Assembly: GCF_016411825.1 (NCBI RefSeq) | Contig: NZ_JAEKMH010000002.1 | Span: forward strand, 248,001-312,000 | Direction of reading: 5' to 3' | Length of the DNA: 64,000 nucleotides | Source of the DNA: Devosia sediminis | GTDB lineage: Bacteria > Pseudomonadota > Alphaproteobacteria > Rhizobiales > Devosiaceae | Shown here: one piece after another, positions 8,803 to 16,436 of the stretch | How the letters are laid out: each line of letters opens with the position of its first letter | Position numbering within the stretch: the stretch's first letter is position 1 | Notes under the pieces: model-generated | The model's input: only the letters and a program-made list of their open reading frames with translations | Database searches by the model: none | What the model was told of the DNA's origin: nothing | Made by a program: the position numbers and the translations under genes

Positions 8803-10227
8803 TCACTCTTCCAGCACCCACGTATCTTTCGTCCCGCCGCCCTGCGACGAGTTCACCACCAGCGAACCTTGCTTCAGCGCCACGCGGGTCAGCCCGCCGG
8901 GCGTGATCCGCACTTCGTCTCCGACCAGCACATAGGGTCGCAGATCCACATGGCGCGGCGCGACATTGCCATCGATATGCGTGGGGCAGGTGGAAAGGTC
9001 GAGCGTCGGCTGCACAATGTAATTGTCCGGTCGCGCGATGATCTTCTGTCGGAATTCCTCGTGCTGCGCCTCGGTGGCCGTCGGGCCTACCATCATGCCG
9101 TAGCCGCCCGATCCGTGCACTTCCTTGACCACGAGGTCGGCGATGTTCTCCAGCACCCAGGCGCGCTGCTTCTCGTCGGTGCAGTTATAGGTCGGCACAT
9201 TGGCCAGCAGAGCCTTTTCCCCGAGATAGAAGTCGATGATCTCAGGGACATAGGTATAGACCGCCTTGTCGTCGGCAATGCCGGTGCCCGGCGCGTTGAC
9301 CAGCGTCACATTGCCGGCGCGATAGGCGTCGAAGACGCCGGGGACGCCGAGCATGGAGTCGGGCCGGAAGGTCAGGGGGTCGAGATAATCGTCGTCGATG
9401 CGGCGGTAGATCACGTCCACCTGCTCGGGGCCGGTGGTTGTCCGCATATAGACCTTGCCGTCCTCGACAAAGAGATCGGGGCCCTCGCAGAGCTGCGCGC
9501 CCATCTGGTCGGCGAGGAACGAATGCTCGAAATAGGCCGAGTTGTAGATGCCGGGCGTCAACACCGCGATATTTGGGTTTCTGCCCCTGAACCCTTCGGG
9601 CGCCACGCTTTCGAGTGTCCGCCGCAGGTTTTCCGGATAGGTCTCGACCGGCGCCACCTTGGAGCGGTGGAAGAGGTCCGGCGCCAGCAGCATCATCGCC
9701 TCGCGGTCTTCCAGCATGTAGCTGACGCCCGACGGAGTGCGCAGATTGTCTTCGAGCACGAAGAACTCGTCGGGGCCCACGCGAACGATGTCGACGCCGA
9801 TAATGTGGGCATAGACGCCCTTGGCCGGGTTGATCCCCATCATCTGCGGGCAGAAGGCCGCGTTCTTGAGGATCAGCTTTTCGGGAACAAGCCCCGCCTT
9901 GAGAATCTCCTGGTCATGGTAGACGTCATAAAGAAAGGCGTTGAGCGCCTTCACCCGCTGCTCGATCCCCTGGGAGAGCTTGCGCCATTCATTGGCGGCA
10001 ATGATGCGGGGGATGACGTCGAAGGGGATCACCTTCTCCGTGCCTTCTTCCGATCCATAGACCGCAAAGGTGATGCCCAGCTTGCGGAAGATGGCTTCCG
10101 CATCGGCCTGCATCAGCGCCAGAGCCTTGTCCGGTTGTTCGCTGAGCCATCCGGCCAGCGCCCGATAGGGTTCGCGGACGGACCCGTCCGGATTGTACAT
10201 TTCGTCAAACGGCGTCTTGTCGCCCAT
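8803..10227 (-). CDS. Circularly permuted type 2 ATP-grasp protein (DUF404/DUF407)
   Basis: A 474-residue protein of the circularly permuted ATP-grasp family, which is predicted to form amide bonds using ATP with an acyl-phosphate intermediate. Family features seen are FDVIPRIIAANEWRKLSQGIEQRVKALNAFL near residues 70-100, the DIVRVGPDEFFVLEDNLRTPSGVSYMLE segment, VIYRRIDDDYLDPL, and the C-terminal KEVHGSGGYGMMVGPTATEAQ glycine loop. GGAG lies just before the ATG at 10227. It is followed on the same strand by the alpha-E gene, the usual partner. No transglutaminase-like protease gene is adjacent, although other genomes often have one. Confidence 0.9.
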   Translation of the reverse strand: MGDKTPFDEMYNPDGSVREPYRALAGWLSEQPDKALALMQADAEAIFRKLGITFAVYGSEEGTEKVIPFDVIPRIIAANEWRKLSQGIEQRVKALNAFLYDVYHDQEILKAGLVPEKLILKNAAFCPQMMGINPAKGVYAHIIGVDIVRVGPDEFFVLEDNLRTPSGVSYMLEDREAMMLLAPDLFHRSKVAPVETYPENLRRTLESVAPEGFRGRNPNIAVLTPGIYNSAYFEHSFLADQMGAQLCEGPDLFVEDGKVYMRTTTGPEQVDVIYRRIDDDYLDPLTFRPDSMLGVPGVFDAYRAGNVTLVNAPGTGIADDKAVYTYVPEIIDFYLGEKALLANVPTYNCTDEKQRAWVLENIADLVVKEVHGSGGYGMMVGPTATEAQHEEFRQKIIARPDNYIVQPTLDLSTCPTHIDGNVAPRHVDLRPYVLVGDEVRITPGGLTRVALKQGSLVVNSSQGGGTKDTWVLEE

Positions 10228-10405
10228 ACGTCTCCGCTCGGGTGATACGGCATTCCCATCGCCATGCCATTGCTACACATTTGTTTTCTGCCGTCCAGAC
10301 ACTCAAATCCGGCACGTGCCGCATTTTGATGCAGGTCTGGCTTGCCACGCGCGTCTGGTCCGCTAAGCTTCGCGCGCAATCAGCGAACCCGATCCCACCC
10401 ATCAT

Positions 10406-10434
10406 CGTCATTGCCCGGCTCGACCGGACAATCC
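10406..10434. repeat. Half copy of family-A repeat
   Basis: CGTCATTGCCCGG followed by CTCGACCGGACAATCC is one hairpin of the family-A element, with the partner hairpin missing. It lies between the divergent ATP-grasp and hydroxyacid dehydrogenase genes, and may be a degraded copy. The rest of this 238-nt gap shows nothing I can name. Confidence 0.6.
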
Positions 10435-10465
10435 ATGCGATGCCCACCCAAGGGCGCAGTTCTCC

Positions 10466-11395
10466 ATGACCATCGAAATCCTCCAGACCCATCCGCTCCT
10501 GAAATCCTGCGAGGAGGCGCTGGCCGCCCGCTACACCGTGCACAAGCTGCACGAGCAGGCCGACAAGGACGGTTGGCTCAGGGAAAACGGCGCCCGCATC
10601 CGCGCCCATGCCGGTTCGGGCATACAGGCCGACCTCATGGACAAGCTGCCGAGCCTCGAGATTATCGCCAGTTTCGGCGTCGGCTACGACAACATCGACA
10701 CCGCAGCCGCCAAGCAGCGCAATATCCGCGTCACCAATACGCCAGATGTGCTCAACGATGCCGTCGCCGAACTGACCATTGGCCTCATGGTTTCACTGGC
10801 CCGCCGCATCCCCCAGTCCGACCAATACGTGCGCCAGGGTAAATGGCCCAATGGCAATTTCGGCCTCTTTTCCGAATTGACCGGCAAGACCGTCGGCATT
10901 CTTGGCCTCGGCCGCATCGGCAAGGAAATCGCTACCCGCGCCCAGGCCATGAAGATGCGCGTCGTCTATCATGGCCGCCACCAGCAGACCTCCGTGCCCT
11001 ACATCTTTTACGACGATCTCGAAGACATGGCCCGCGACAGCGACTGGCTCGTCGTCATCGCCCCCGGCGGCAAGGGCACCGAGGGTATTGTCAGCCGCAA
11101 AGTGCTCGATGCCCTCGGCCCTAAGGGGCGTATCGTCAACGTCGCGCGCGGCACGCTGATCGACGAAAAAGCCATGGTGGAGCTGCTGGTCAATGGCGGT
11201 CTCGGCGGCGCCGCGCTCGACGTCTTCGAAAAGGAGCCCTCCGTTCCGGCCGAGCTTCTCACCCTCGACAATGTCGTGCTTTCCCCCCACCAGGGCAGCG
11301 CCACCCACCAGACCCGCGACGCCATGGGCGCCCTGCTGGTCGCCAATCTCGAAAAACACTTCGCCGGCGAACCGCTGATCTCGGCGGTGGTTTAG
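10466..11395 (+). CDS. D-isomer-specific 2-hydroxyacid dehydrogenase
   Basis: A NAD(P)-dependent oxidoreductase of 309 residues that interconverts 2-hydroxy and 2-keto acids. Glyoxylate/hydroxypyruvate reductase-like activity is the commonest for this subfamily, but the substrate is not certain. The dinucleotide-binding segment is VGILGLGRIGKEIATRA. The catalytic triad is present: Arg in NVARGTLID, Glu in DVFEKEPSVP and His in LSPHQGSAT. The N-terminal half has the ASFGVGYDNIDTAAAKQRNIRVTNTPDVLNDAVAEL signature. It stands alone, flanked by repeat elements on both sides. Confidence 0.93.
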   Translation: MTIEILQTHPLLKSCEEALAARYTVHKLHEQADKDGWLRENGARIRAHAGSGIQADLMDKLPSLEIIASFGVGYDNIDTAAAKQRNIRVTNTPDVLNDAVAELTIGLMVSLARRIPQSDQYVRQGKWPNGNFGLFSELTGKTVGILGLGRIGKEIATRAQAMKMRVVYHGRHQQTSVPYIFYDDLEDMARDSDWLVVIAPGGKGTEGIVSRKVLDALGPKGRIVNVARGTLIDEKAMVELLVNGGLGGAALDVFEKEPSVPAELLTLDNVVLSPHQGSATHQTRDAMGALLVANLEKHFAGEPLISAVV

Positions 11396-11407
11396 CCGCG
11401 AAGCGGC

Positions 11408-11483
11408 ACCCTCCCCCTTGCGGGGAGGGAAGCGAGATAGGACTTAGCTCTTGCTAAGTCCGTCATCGAGCAGGGTGGGGGAC
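11408..11483. repeat. Extragenic repeat, family C-prime (copy 1)
   Basis: CACCCTCCCCCTTGCGGGGAGGG hairpin followed by a GACTTAGC-tctt-GCTAAGTC hairpin and a GGGTGGGGG end. Related copies are at 15092-15162, 20398-20466 and 24191-24239. It lies between the convergent hydroxyacid dehydrogenase and hydrolase genes. Confidence 0.75.
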
Positions 11484-11513
11484 CGGTTGGGCCTCCCACG
11501 CCCGATCATCTCT

Positions 11514-12404
11514 TCACTCCGCCAGGAACGCCCTGGCAAATTCCGTCACCACATCCGTCTCTTTGAGCATGACGTCGTAATGCGTCGTGCCGGGAATGAT
11601 CGCCAAGCGGTTCGGCGTCGGCCGCAGTGCCCCGTCCACGCCGGCATCACGCGTACCGCCCCCAAACAGGCCGTAGATCTCCGCGATATGGGCCGGATAC
11701 ATCATCTCTGCATCGGCATAGACCAGCAGGGTCGGCGCCGTGACCGCGGCAACGTCGTCGGACCAGTCATAGGGTCCTTGGTTCATCAGGCCGGTCTTGC
11801 GCATCATCGCTTCCCAATTCACGTCCGGATACATCCCTGCCAGCGGCGACTTTTCCAGATATCCGGCAATGGTCGGTGCATGGGCCGGCATCTCGTCGAA
11901 CTGCTGCTGCACTTCAGGGAAGTTGCCATCCGCCTTGACGTTCATGCCGATCACCACGAGCTTGCCGACGCGCTCGGGGTGCCGGATCGCCATTTGCAGC
12001 GCCACCCCGCCACCAAGCGACCAGCCCATCACGTCGATCTGGTCGATCCCGATCTCCCCCAATAGGGCATCGACGTCGTCGGCCATCTGTTCGTAGCTCC
12101 AGTTCGCCTCGGCGTCCGAGCTCAGTCCATGGCCGCGCAGATGAATGGCATAGACCTTGTGCGTTTTGGCCATCGCGGCGAGCGGCGCGCCGAACATGTC
12201 CGACGGATTGACGCCGCCATGCAGCATCACCAACGGTTCACCCTCGCCGCGAACCTCGTAGTAGAGCTCGACGCCGTTGACGGCGACGCGATCATTGGAC
12301 GTGGCATTGCTCATCGAAGTGTCTCCTTGGGTCTGGGATGCGGCGGGCAGAGTGCCGGCCAACAGGGCCGCTATGGTCAGGCTTGCGAACAGGCGTCTCA
12401 ACAC
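11514..12404 (-). CDS. Secreted alpha/beta hydrolase
   Basis: A 296-residue hydrolase from the GTG at 12404, which is preceded at 5 nt by a strong AGGAGG. It begins with a signal peptide (LRRLFASLTIAALLAGTLPAASQTQ). The fold signatures are LVMLHGGVNPSD (oxyanion region), the nucleophile elbow GWSLGGG, and a C-terminal catalytic His in IPGTTHYDVM. An Asp in TPTLLVYADAEMMYP fills the acid position. Substrate unknown; the family includes esterases and C-C hydrolases. A 14-bp perfect palindrome sits directly upstream. It ends the minus-strand run that includes the cupin and GNAT genes. Confidence 0.88.
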   Translation of the reverse strand: MLRRLFASLTIAALLAGTLPAASQTQGDTSMSNATSNDRVAVNGVELYYEVRGEGEPLVMLHGGVNPSDMFGAPLAAMAKTHKVYAIHLRGHGLSSDAEANWSYEQMADDVDALLGEIGIDQIDVMGWSLGGGVALQMAIRHPERVGKLVVIGMNVKADGNFPEVQQQFDEMPAHAPTIAGYLEKSPLAGMYPDVNWEAMMRKTGLMNQGPYDWSDDVAAVTAPTLLVYADAEMMYPAHIAEIYGLFGGGTRDAGVDGALRPTPNRLAIIPGTTHYDVMLKETDVVTEFARAFLAE

Positions 12405-12431
12405 CTCAACCTCCTTGCATAACTGAATGGC

Positions 12432-12445
12432 TATGTAGGTACATA
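12432..12445. promoter_or_regulatory. Palindromic operator candidate upstream of the hydrolase
   Basis: TATGTAGGTACATA has perfect 6-nt arms (TATGTA/TACATA) around GG. It lies 28 nt upstream of the GTG start, in the -10/-35 zone. HxlR- and MarR-type regulators often use such AT-rich palindromes. No regulator gene is adjacent. Confidence 0.45.
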
Positions 12446-12481
12446 ACCAAACGGATATGGTCAAGAGGATATTGCGAGCCG

Positions 12482-12817
12482 TTACTCCAGATTGACCTGC
12501 ACCATGGTGCCCGCATCATGGACGCAGAAGATGACCAGCCGGCCGTCACCGATATTGGTGAACTTGTGCGGCGTGTCTGGCGGCGCAGTGCCGATATCGC
12601 CCGGACCGGCCTCGTAGACCTCATCACCGATCTGCACCCGCGCGCGCCCTTCCTGCACGAACCAGGTTTCGGCATAGGGATGAGTATGGAGCGGGGGACC
12701 CTGGCCGGGATCGTTGTCGACCGCGAAAAACGAAATGCCCGTTCCATGGGTGTGACCCTCGAAGCGGACGGTGCGGCTCTTGCTCGGCGGGCGTTGTGTT
12801 GCAGGCAGGAATGGCAT
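12482..12817 (-). CDS. Cupin domain protein
   Basis: A single-domain cupin of about 111 residues starting at the ATG at 12817, preceded by GAGGAG at 7 nt. Cupin motif 1 is seen as PPLHTHPYAETWFVQEGRARVQIG (His, His, Glu metal ligands) and motif 2 as GDIGTAPPDTPHKFTNIG (His ligand), so a metal site is intact. Specific activity is unknown; stand-alone cupins of this type are often small dioxygenases, isomerases or sugar-binding sensors. It is 63 nt downstream of the GNAT gene on the same strand. Confidence 0.85.
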   Translation of the reverse strand: MPFLPATQRPPSKSRTVRFEGHTHGTGISFFAVDNDPGQGPPLHTHPYAETWFVQEGRARVQIGDEVYEAGPGDIGTAPPDTPHKFTNIGDGRLVIFCVHDAGTMVQVNLE

Positions 12818-12880
12818 TTCGAGCTCCTCGTTTCTGCCTCGACGACGATCCGTCACGGCGGCCTTCGACAGCGTCTCCCG

Positions 12881-13336
12881 TCAGGTCTGTGCGTAGATGC
12901 GGTGCGGCTCTCCCTCGAGGTCGATCGCCTCGACCAGCGCCCAGCCTTCGTTTTGGAACAGGGCGTCCGCATGCGCGGTGAGCGCGTAGACGCGCGCAAA
13001 CCCGAGGCGCCTGGCCTCGTCCAGGGATCGTGCCAGCAGAGCCGCAGCGACCCCGCGCCGCCGGAATGCCGGATCGACCAGCAGGCCGCCGATCCATGGC
13101 GATCGTTCGGTCACGAGCCCGCCCGAGGTCACTGTCAGCGCTGCTGTCCCGGCAGCCACCTCGCCGTCGAAGGCCACGATCCCGAGCGGCAGCCCGTCCC
13201 GGACCAGCCGTTCTTCGAGATCGGCCCGCGCCGACGCCCCCTGCGGATGGTACCAATCCGGCCATTCGCGTTCCATCACCGCAGCCAGTTCCGACACCGC
13301 ATCGGAATGGTCGATCAGCAGTCCTGTGACTATCAT
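12881..13336 (-). CDS. GNAT-family N-acetyltransferase
   Basis: A protein of about 151 residues from the ATG at 13336 (GAGG about 9 nt upstream); an alternative ATG at 13357 would add seven residues. The acetyl-CoA-binding motif A is clear: IGGLLVDPAFRRRGVAAALLARSLDEARRLG, containing the R-R-x-G-V-A pyrophosphate loop. It is followed by the YALTAHADALFQNEGW motif B region typical of GNATs. The substrate cannot be deduced. It heads the minus-strand group GNAT-cupin-hydrolase, though an operator-like palindrome suggests the hydrolase has its own promoter. Confidence 0.85.
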   Translation of the reverse strand: MIVTGLLIDHSDAVSELAAVMEREWPDWYHPQGASARADLEERLVRDGLPLGIVAFDGEVAAGTAALTVTSGGLVTERSPWIGGLLVDPAFRRRGVAAALLARSLDEARRLGFARVYALTAHADALFQNEGWALVEAIDLEGEPHRIYAQT

Positions 13337-13444
13337 TTGCGCAATCCTCGCCTGCATCGCCCCCGGTTAACAGCCGCGGCGGAAATCTGTAGCTTCATAT
13401 GCGAATCCGGCCCGGAAGTATCGAGGCCGCAAGGAGCATAGCGA

Positions 13445-15079
13445 ATGACCGAATGGTGGCGTGGCGGAGTAATCTATCAGGTTTATCCGCGCTCGTTTCA
13501 GGACAGCAATGGTGATGGCGTGGGCGATCTGCCCGGCATCATCGATCGGCTCGACCATATTGCCAGCCTTGGCGTCGACTGTATCTGGCTTTCTCCCCTG
13601 ACCCGCTCGCCTCAGGCCGATATGGGTTATGACGTCTCGGACTATATGAGCGTCGATCCGCTTTTCGGCTCGCTGCAGGATTTCGATCAGTTGATCGAAA
13701 AGGCCCACGCGCTGGGCCTCAAGGTCATCATGGATCAGGTGGTCAGCCATACGTCCGACCAGCATCCCTGGTTCGGCGAATCTGCCTTCTCGCGCGATAA
13801 TGCCAAGGCCGACTGGTATGTCTGGGCCGATGCCAAGCCCGATGGCTCGCCGCCCAACAACTGGCTCTCGGTCTTCGGCGGTTCGGCCTGGGAATGGCAT
13901 ACCGCCCGCAAGCAGTACTACCTCCATAATTTCCTCACCTCGCAGCCCGATCTCAACTTCCACAATCCGGCGGTGCAGGATGCGGTGCTCGAAGTCATGC
14001 GCTTCTGGCTCGATCGCGGGCTCGACGGCTTCCGTCTCGACACGGTCAATTACTATTTCCACGACGCGCAATTGCGCTCAAACCCGCCGCTCAAGTCGCT
14101 CAAGGGTGTGCCCGCCACCAACCCCTATGACATGCAGAGCCACAAATATTCCAAGAGCCAGCCGGAAAACGTCGACTGGCTCAAGAAGGTGCGCAAGATG
14201 CTCGACCAGTATCCCGGCGCCACCAGCGTCGGCGAGGTCGGCGACGACGAGCGCGGCCTGGAGCTGATGAAGGCCTACACATCGGGCAAGTCCTTGCTGC
14301 ACATGTGCTATTCCTTCGATTTCCTGGGGCCGAAATTCACTGCCAAGCACTTCCGCTCCAAGGTGGAGGCCTTCTTTTCCGGCGGCGAGACCGGCTGGCC
14401 CTGCTGGAGCTTTTCCAACCACGACGTCATCCGCCCGATGACCCGCTGGGCGCCCTACAGCACCACCCCGTCCGATCTGGCGCGCCAGTCGGCCGCCCTG
14501 GGGCTTACGCTCAAGGGCTCGGTCGGCCTTTACCAGGGCGAGGAACTTGGCCTGCCCGAGGCCGATATTCTCTACGAGGAACTGACCGATCCGCGCGGCA
14601 TCCGCTTCTGGCCCGGCGACAAGGGTCGCGACGGCTGCCGCACGCCCATGCCCTGGCAGCACGAACTGGCCTATGCCGGCTTCAGCACGGCAAAGCCCTG
14701 GCTGCCGGTCAAGCCGGCCCATGTCGCGCTCAGCGTCGACCAGCAGAATGCCGATCCCAACTCGATCCTCAATTTTTACCGGACCCTGCTCGCCTGGCGC
14801 AAAAGCCATCCGCAGCTGGTCACCGGCGACATCACCTTCTTCAATACATCGGAGCCGGTGCTCGCCTATCGCCGCTCCGCCGGCAACAAGGACTTGATCT
14901 GCGTCTTCAACCTCTCGGCCGAACCGTTGACGGTCAAGTTGTCCAAGGTCGAGCTGGAGCTCGAGCCGGTGAGCCACAACGCCACGCTCGAAGGGTCGAG
15001 CCTGGCCCTCGGCCCCAACGGCTTCGCCATCCTGCCGGCCCCCGCGGGCGAGGGGAAGGTATCTTACAAGCCGGTTTGA
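13445..15079 (+). CDS. Alpha-glucosidase, glycoside hydrolase family 13
   Basis: A cytoplasmic retaining alpha-glucosidase of 544 residues with AAGGAG before the ATG. The N-terminus WWRGGVIYQVYPRSFQDSNGDGVGDLPGI is the standard GH13 oligo-glucosidase opening. The catalytic residues are visible: nucleophile Asp in GFRLDTVNYYFHD, acid/base Glu in SVGEVGDDE, and transition-state Asp in FSNHDVIRP; the MDQVVSHTSDQHPWF segment is family-typical. It probably hydrolyses short alpha-glucosides (maltose, sucrose isomers or similar). There is no sugar ABC transporter beside it, so it appears as a single gene. A C-prime repeat follows it. Confidence 0.93.
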   Translation: MTEWWRGGVIYQVYPRSFQDSNGDGVGDLPGIIDRLDHIASLGVDCIWLSPLTRSPQADMGYDVSDYMSVDPLFGSLQDFDQLIEKAHALGLKVIMDQVVSHTSDQHPWFGESAFSRDNAKADWYVWADAKPDGSPPNNWLSVFGGSAWEWHTARKQYYLHNFLTSQPDLNFHNPAVQDAVLEVMRFWLDRGLDGFRLDTVNYYFHDAQLRSNPPLKSLKGVPATNPYDMQSHKYSKSQPENVDWLKKVRKMLDQYPGATSVGEVGDDERGLELMKAYTSGKSLLHMCYSFDFLGPKFTAKHFRSKVEAFFSGGETGWPCWSFSNHDVIRPMTRWAPYSTTPSDLARQSAALGLTLKGSVGLYQGEELGLPEADILYEELTDPRGIRFWPGDKGRDGCRTPMPWQHELAYAGFSTAKPWLPVKPAHVALSVDQQNADPNSILNFYRTLLAWRKSHPQLVTGDITFFNTSEPVLAYRRSAGNKDLICVFNLSAEPLTVKLSKVELELEPVSHNATLEGSSLALGPNGFAILPAPAGEGKVSYKPV

Positions 15080-15091
15080 CGGCCCCTTCTT

Positions 15092-15162
15092 CACCCTCCC
15101 CCTTGAGGGGAGGGTAGCGGCGCTCGGTCCGCAAGGACAGCAGCAGAGCTAGGGAGGGGGTG
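15092..15162. repeat. Extragenic repeat, family C-prime (copy 2), running into the AbrB-family coding end
   Basis: CACCCTCCCCCTTGAGGGGAGGGT hairpin, then AGCAGAGCTAGGGAGGGGGTGG. The last part supplies the stop codon and the final Pro codons of the minus-strand membrane protein. Confidence 0.8.
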
Positions 15163-16228
15163 GCGGCGTTTCGACCGCCGCCCGCTTTTCTGCCCATCGT
15201 ATCAGCACCACCGCCGCCGGTATGGCAAAGCTCAGCATCAGCAGCCGGATGACATGGTGCGCGGCGATAAAGGCGGTGTCATACCCCAGTGCGATGCCCA
15301 GTGCCCCCATGCCTTCGAGCGCCCCTGGGGACAGGCCCAGCCAGATCTGGCCAAACGGCATGTCGACGAGTTGTGCCACGCCCATCGCCATCACCGTGAC
15401 GATGCTCACGGTCATGGCCGTCGCGATCAGCCCGCCCTTGGCCGCCGCCATGAATTCGGCGCGGGTAATGCCCACGAAGCGAGAGCCGATCAGCGCCCCG
15501 GTCAGGATAAAGGTGCCGACCACCAGGGGGACCGGCATGGCCTCGGCATAGAGCCCGCCAAGCTTTGCCGCCGTCGCCGCCGCCATGGCGCCCAGCACCA
15601 TGCCCGCCGGCACCTTGAGCCAGATGAAGACGAGGCCAGCCACCACGCATCCGACGGCCAGCAGCACCAGTTGGATCGGGCCGAGGAAATCCTCCGTCAC
15701 CGGCGGCGCGAAATGGTCGATGGGCAGGAATACCGCGCCAACAGGCACGGCAATGGTCAGCATCAGGATGCGGATCACCTGGATGATGACGATCTGTCGC
15801 GAATTGCCGACGCCCGTTGCGGCAATGCCCATGACAAAGCTCAGATGCCCCGGAAACGAGCTGAGATAGGCAGTGCCGGCATCGAGCTTGAACACCTTCG
15901 TCAGCATCCAGCCGGTGGCGGCGACGATGATCACCAGTTCGATGGCCAGCGCCGCCAGCGAAATGGGCCAACTGGTCAGAAGGCTCAAACTATCCGGTGC
16001 CACGCTGGCGCCCATGGACATGCCGATCAGCACGAAGGCCACATTGCGCAGCCCGTCCGGCATGCGCACCGGTGCGCCCATCATCGCCGCGACCGTCACC
16101 GCCAGCGCCCCACCCATCAGCCACCCGGCCGGCAGGCCGATCAACGTGGCAAGGCCTCCGCCGGCGGCAGCGATGGCAAGCGTCAGAAGCACGGGAAGAA
16201 TATCGGAGCGGGAAATCAGGGCAGGCAT
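15149..16228 (-). CDS. AbrB-family (ammonia monooxygenase-like) membrane protein
   Basis: A 359-residue polytopic membrane protein with about ten hydrophobic segments arranged as two related halves, each beginning with a Gly-Leu-Pro/Pro-Ala-Gly motif (LIGLPAGWLMGGALAV and IWLKVPAGMVLGAMAA). The SFPGHLSFVMGIAATGVGNSRQIVIIQVIRIL stretch is typical of the AbrB duplication family (COG3180), usually described as putative transporters or ammonia monooxygenase homologues with no proven substrate. The last residues PPPPP and the TAG stop come from a C-prime repeat, so the C-terminus looks repeat-derived. Confidence 0.87.
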   Translation of the reverse strand: MPALISRSDILPVLLTLAIAAAGGGLATLIGLPAGWLMGGALAVTVAAMMGAPVRMPDGLRNVAFVLIGMSMGASVAPDSLSLLTSWPISLAALAIELVIIVAATGWMLTKVFKLDAGTAYLSSFPGHLSFVMGIAATGVGNSRQIVIIQVIRILMLTIAVPVGAVFLPIDHFAPPVTEDFLGPIQLVLLAVGCVVAGLVFIWLKVPAGMVLGAMAAATAAKLGGLYAEAMPVPLVVGTFILTGALIGSRFVGITRAEFMAAAKGGLIATAMTVSIVTVMAMGVAQLVDMPFGQIWLGLSPGALEGMGALGIALGYDTAFIAAHHVIRLLMLSFAIPAAVVLIRWAEKRAAVETPPPPP

Positions 16229-16348
16229 TATGCCGTGACCCTTAGCCCAAGCTTCGCCCGGACGGAAGGTTGATCGGAAGGATCAATGCTTCGCGCGGCG
16301 CCCCAGGAGTGACGGGAAGAGAGGGGCGTCAGGGCCAGCCGAAAAGGT

Positions 16349-16411
16349 GGGATTCCGAGAACCGGCGCGCAGCGTACATGCGTACGTGAGCACCGGAAGC
16401 GCAGGAATCCC
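16349..16411. repeat. Nested inverted repeat between the M20 and AbrB-family genes
   Basis: Outer arms GGGATTCC (16349-16356) and GGAATCCC (16404-16411) enclose ACCGG/CCGGA arms and a central GTACATGCGTAC. The result is a long imperfect stem of about 63 nt. It lies in a 208-nt gap between two minus-strand genes, so it would be transcribed between them. It could be an RNA stabilising or terminator-like structure, or a dispersed repeat. No T-run follows. Confidence 0.6.
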
Positions 16412-16436
16412 AGCTTTGCAGGCGGCCATCACGCGC

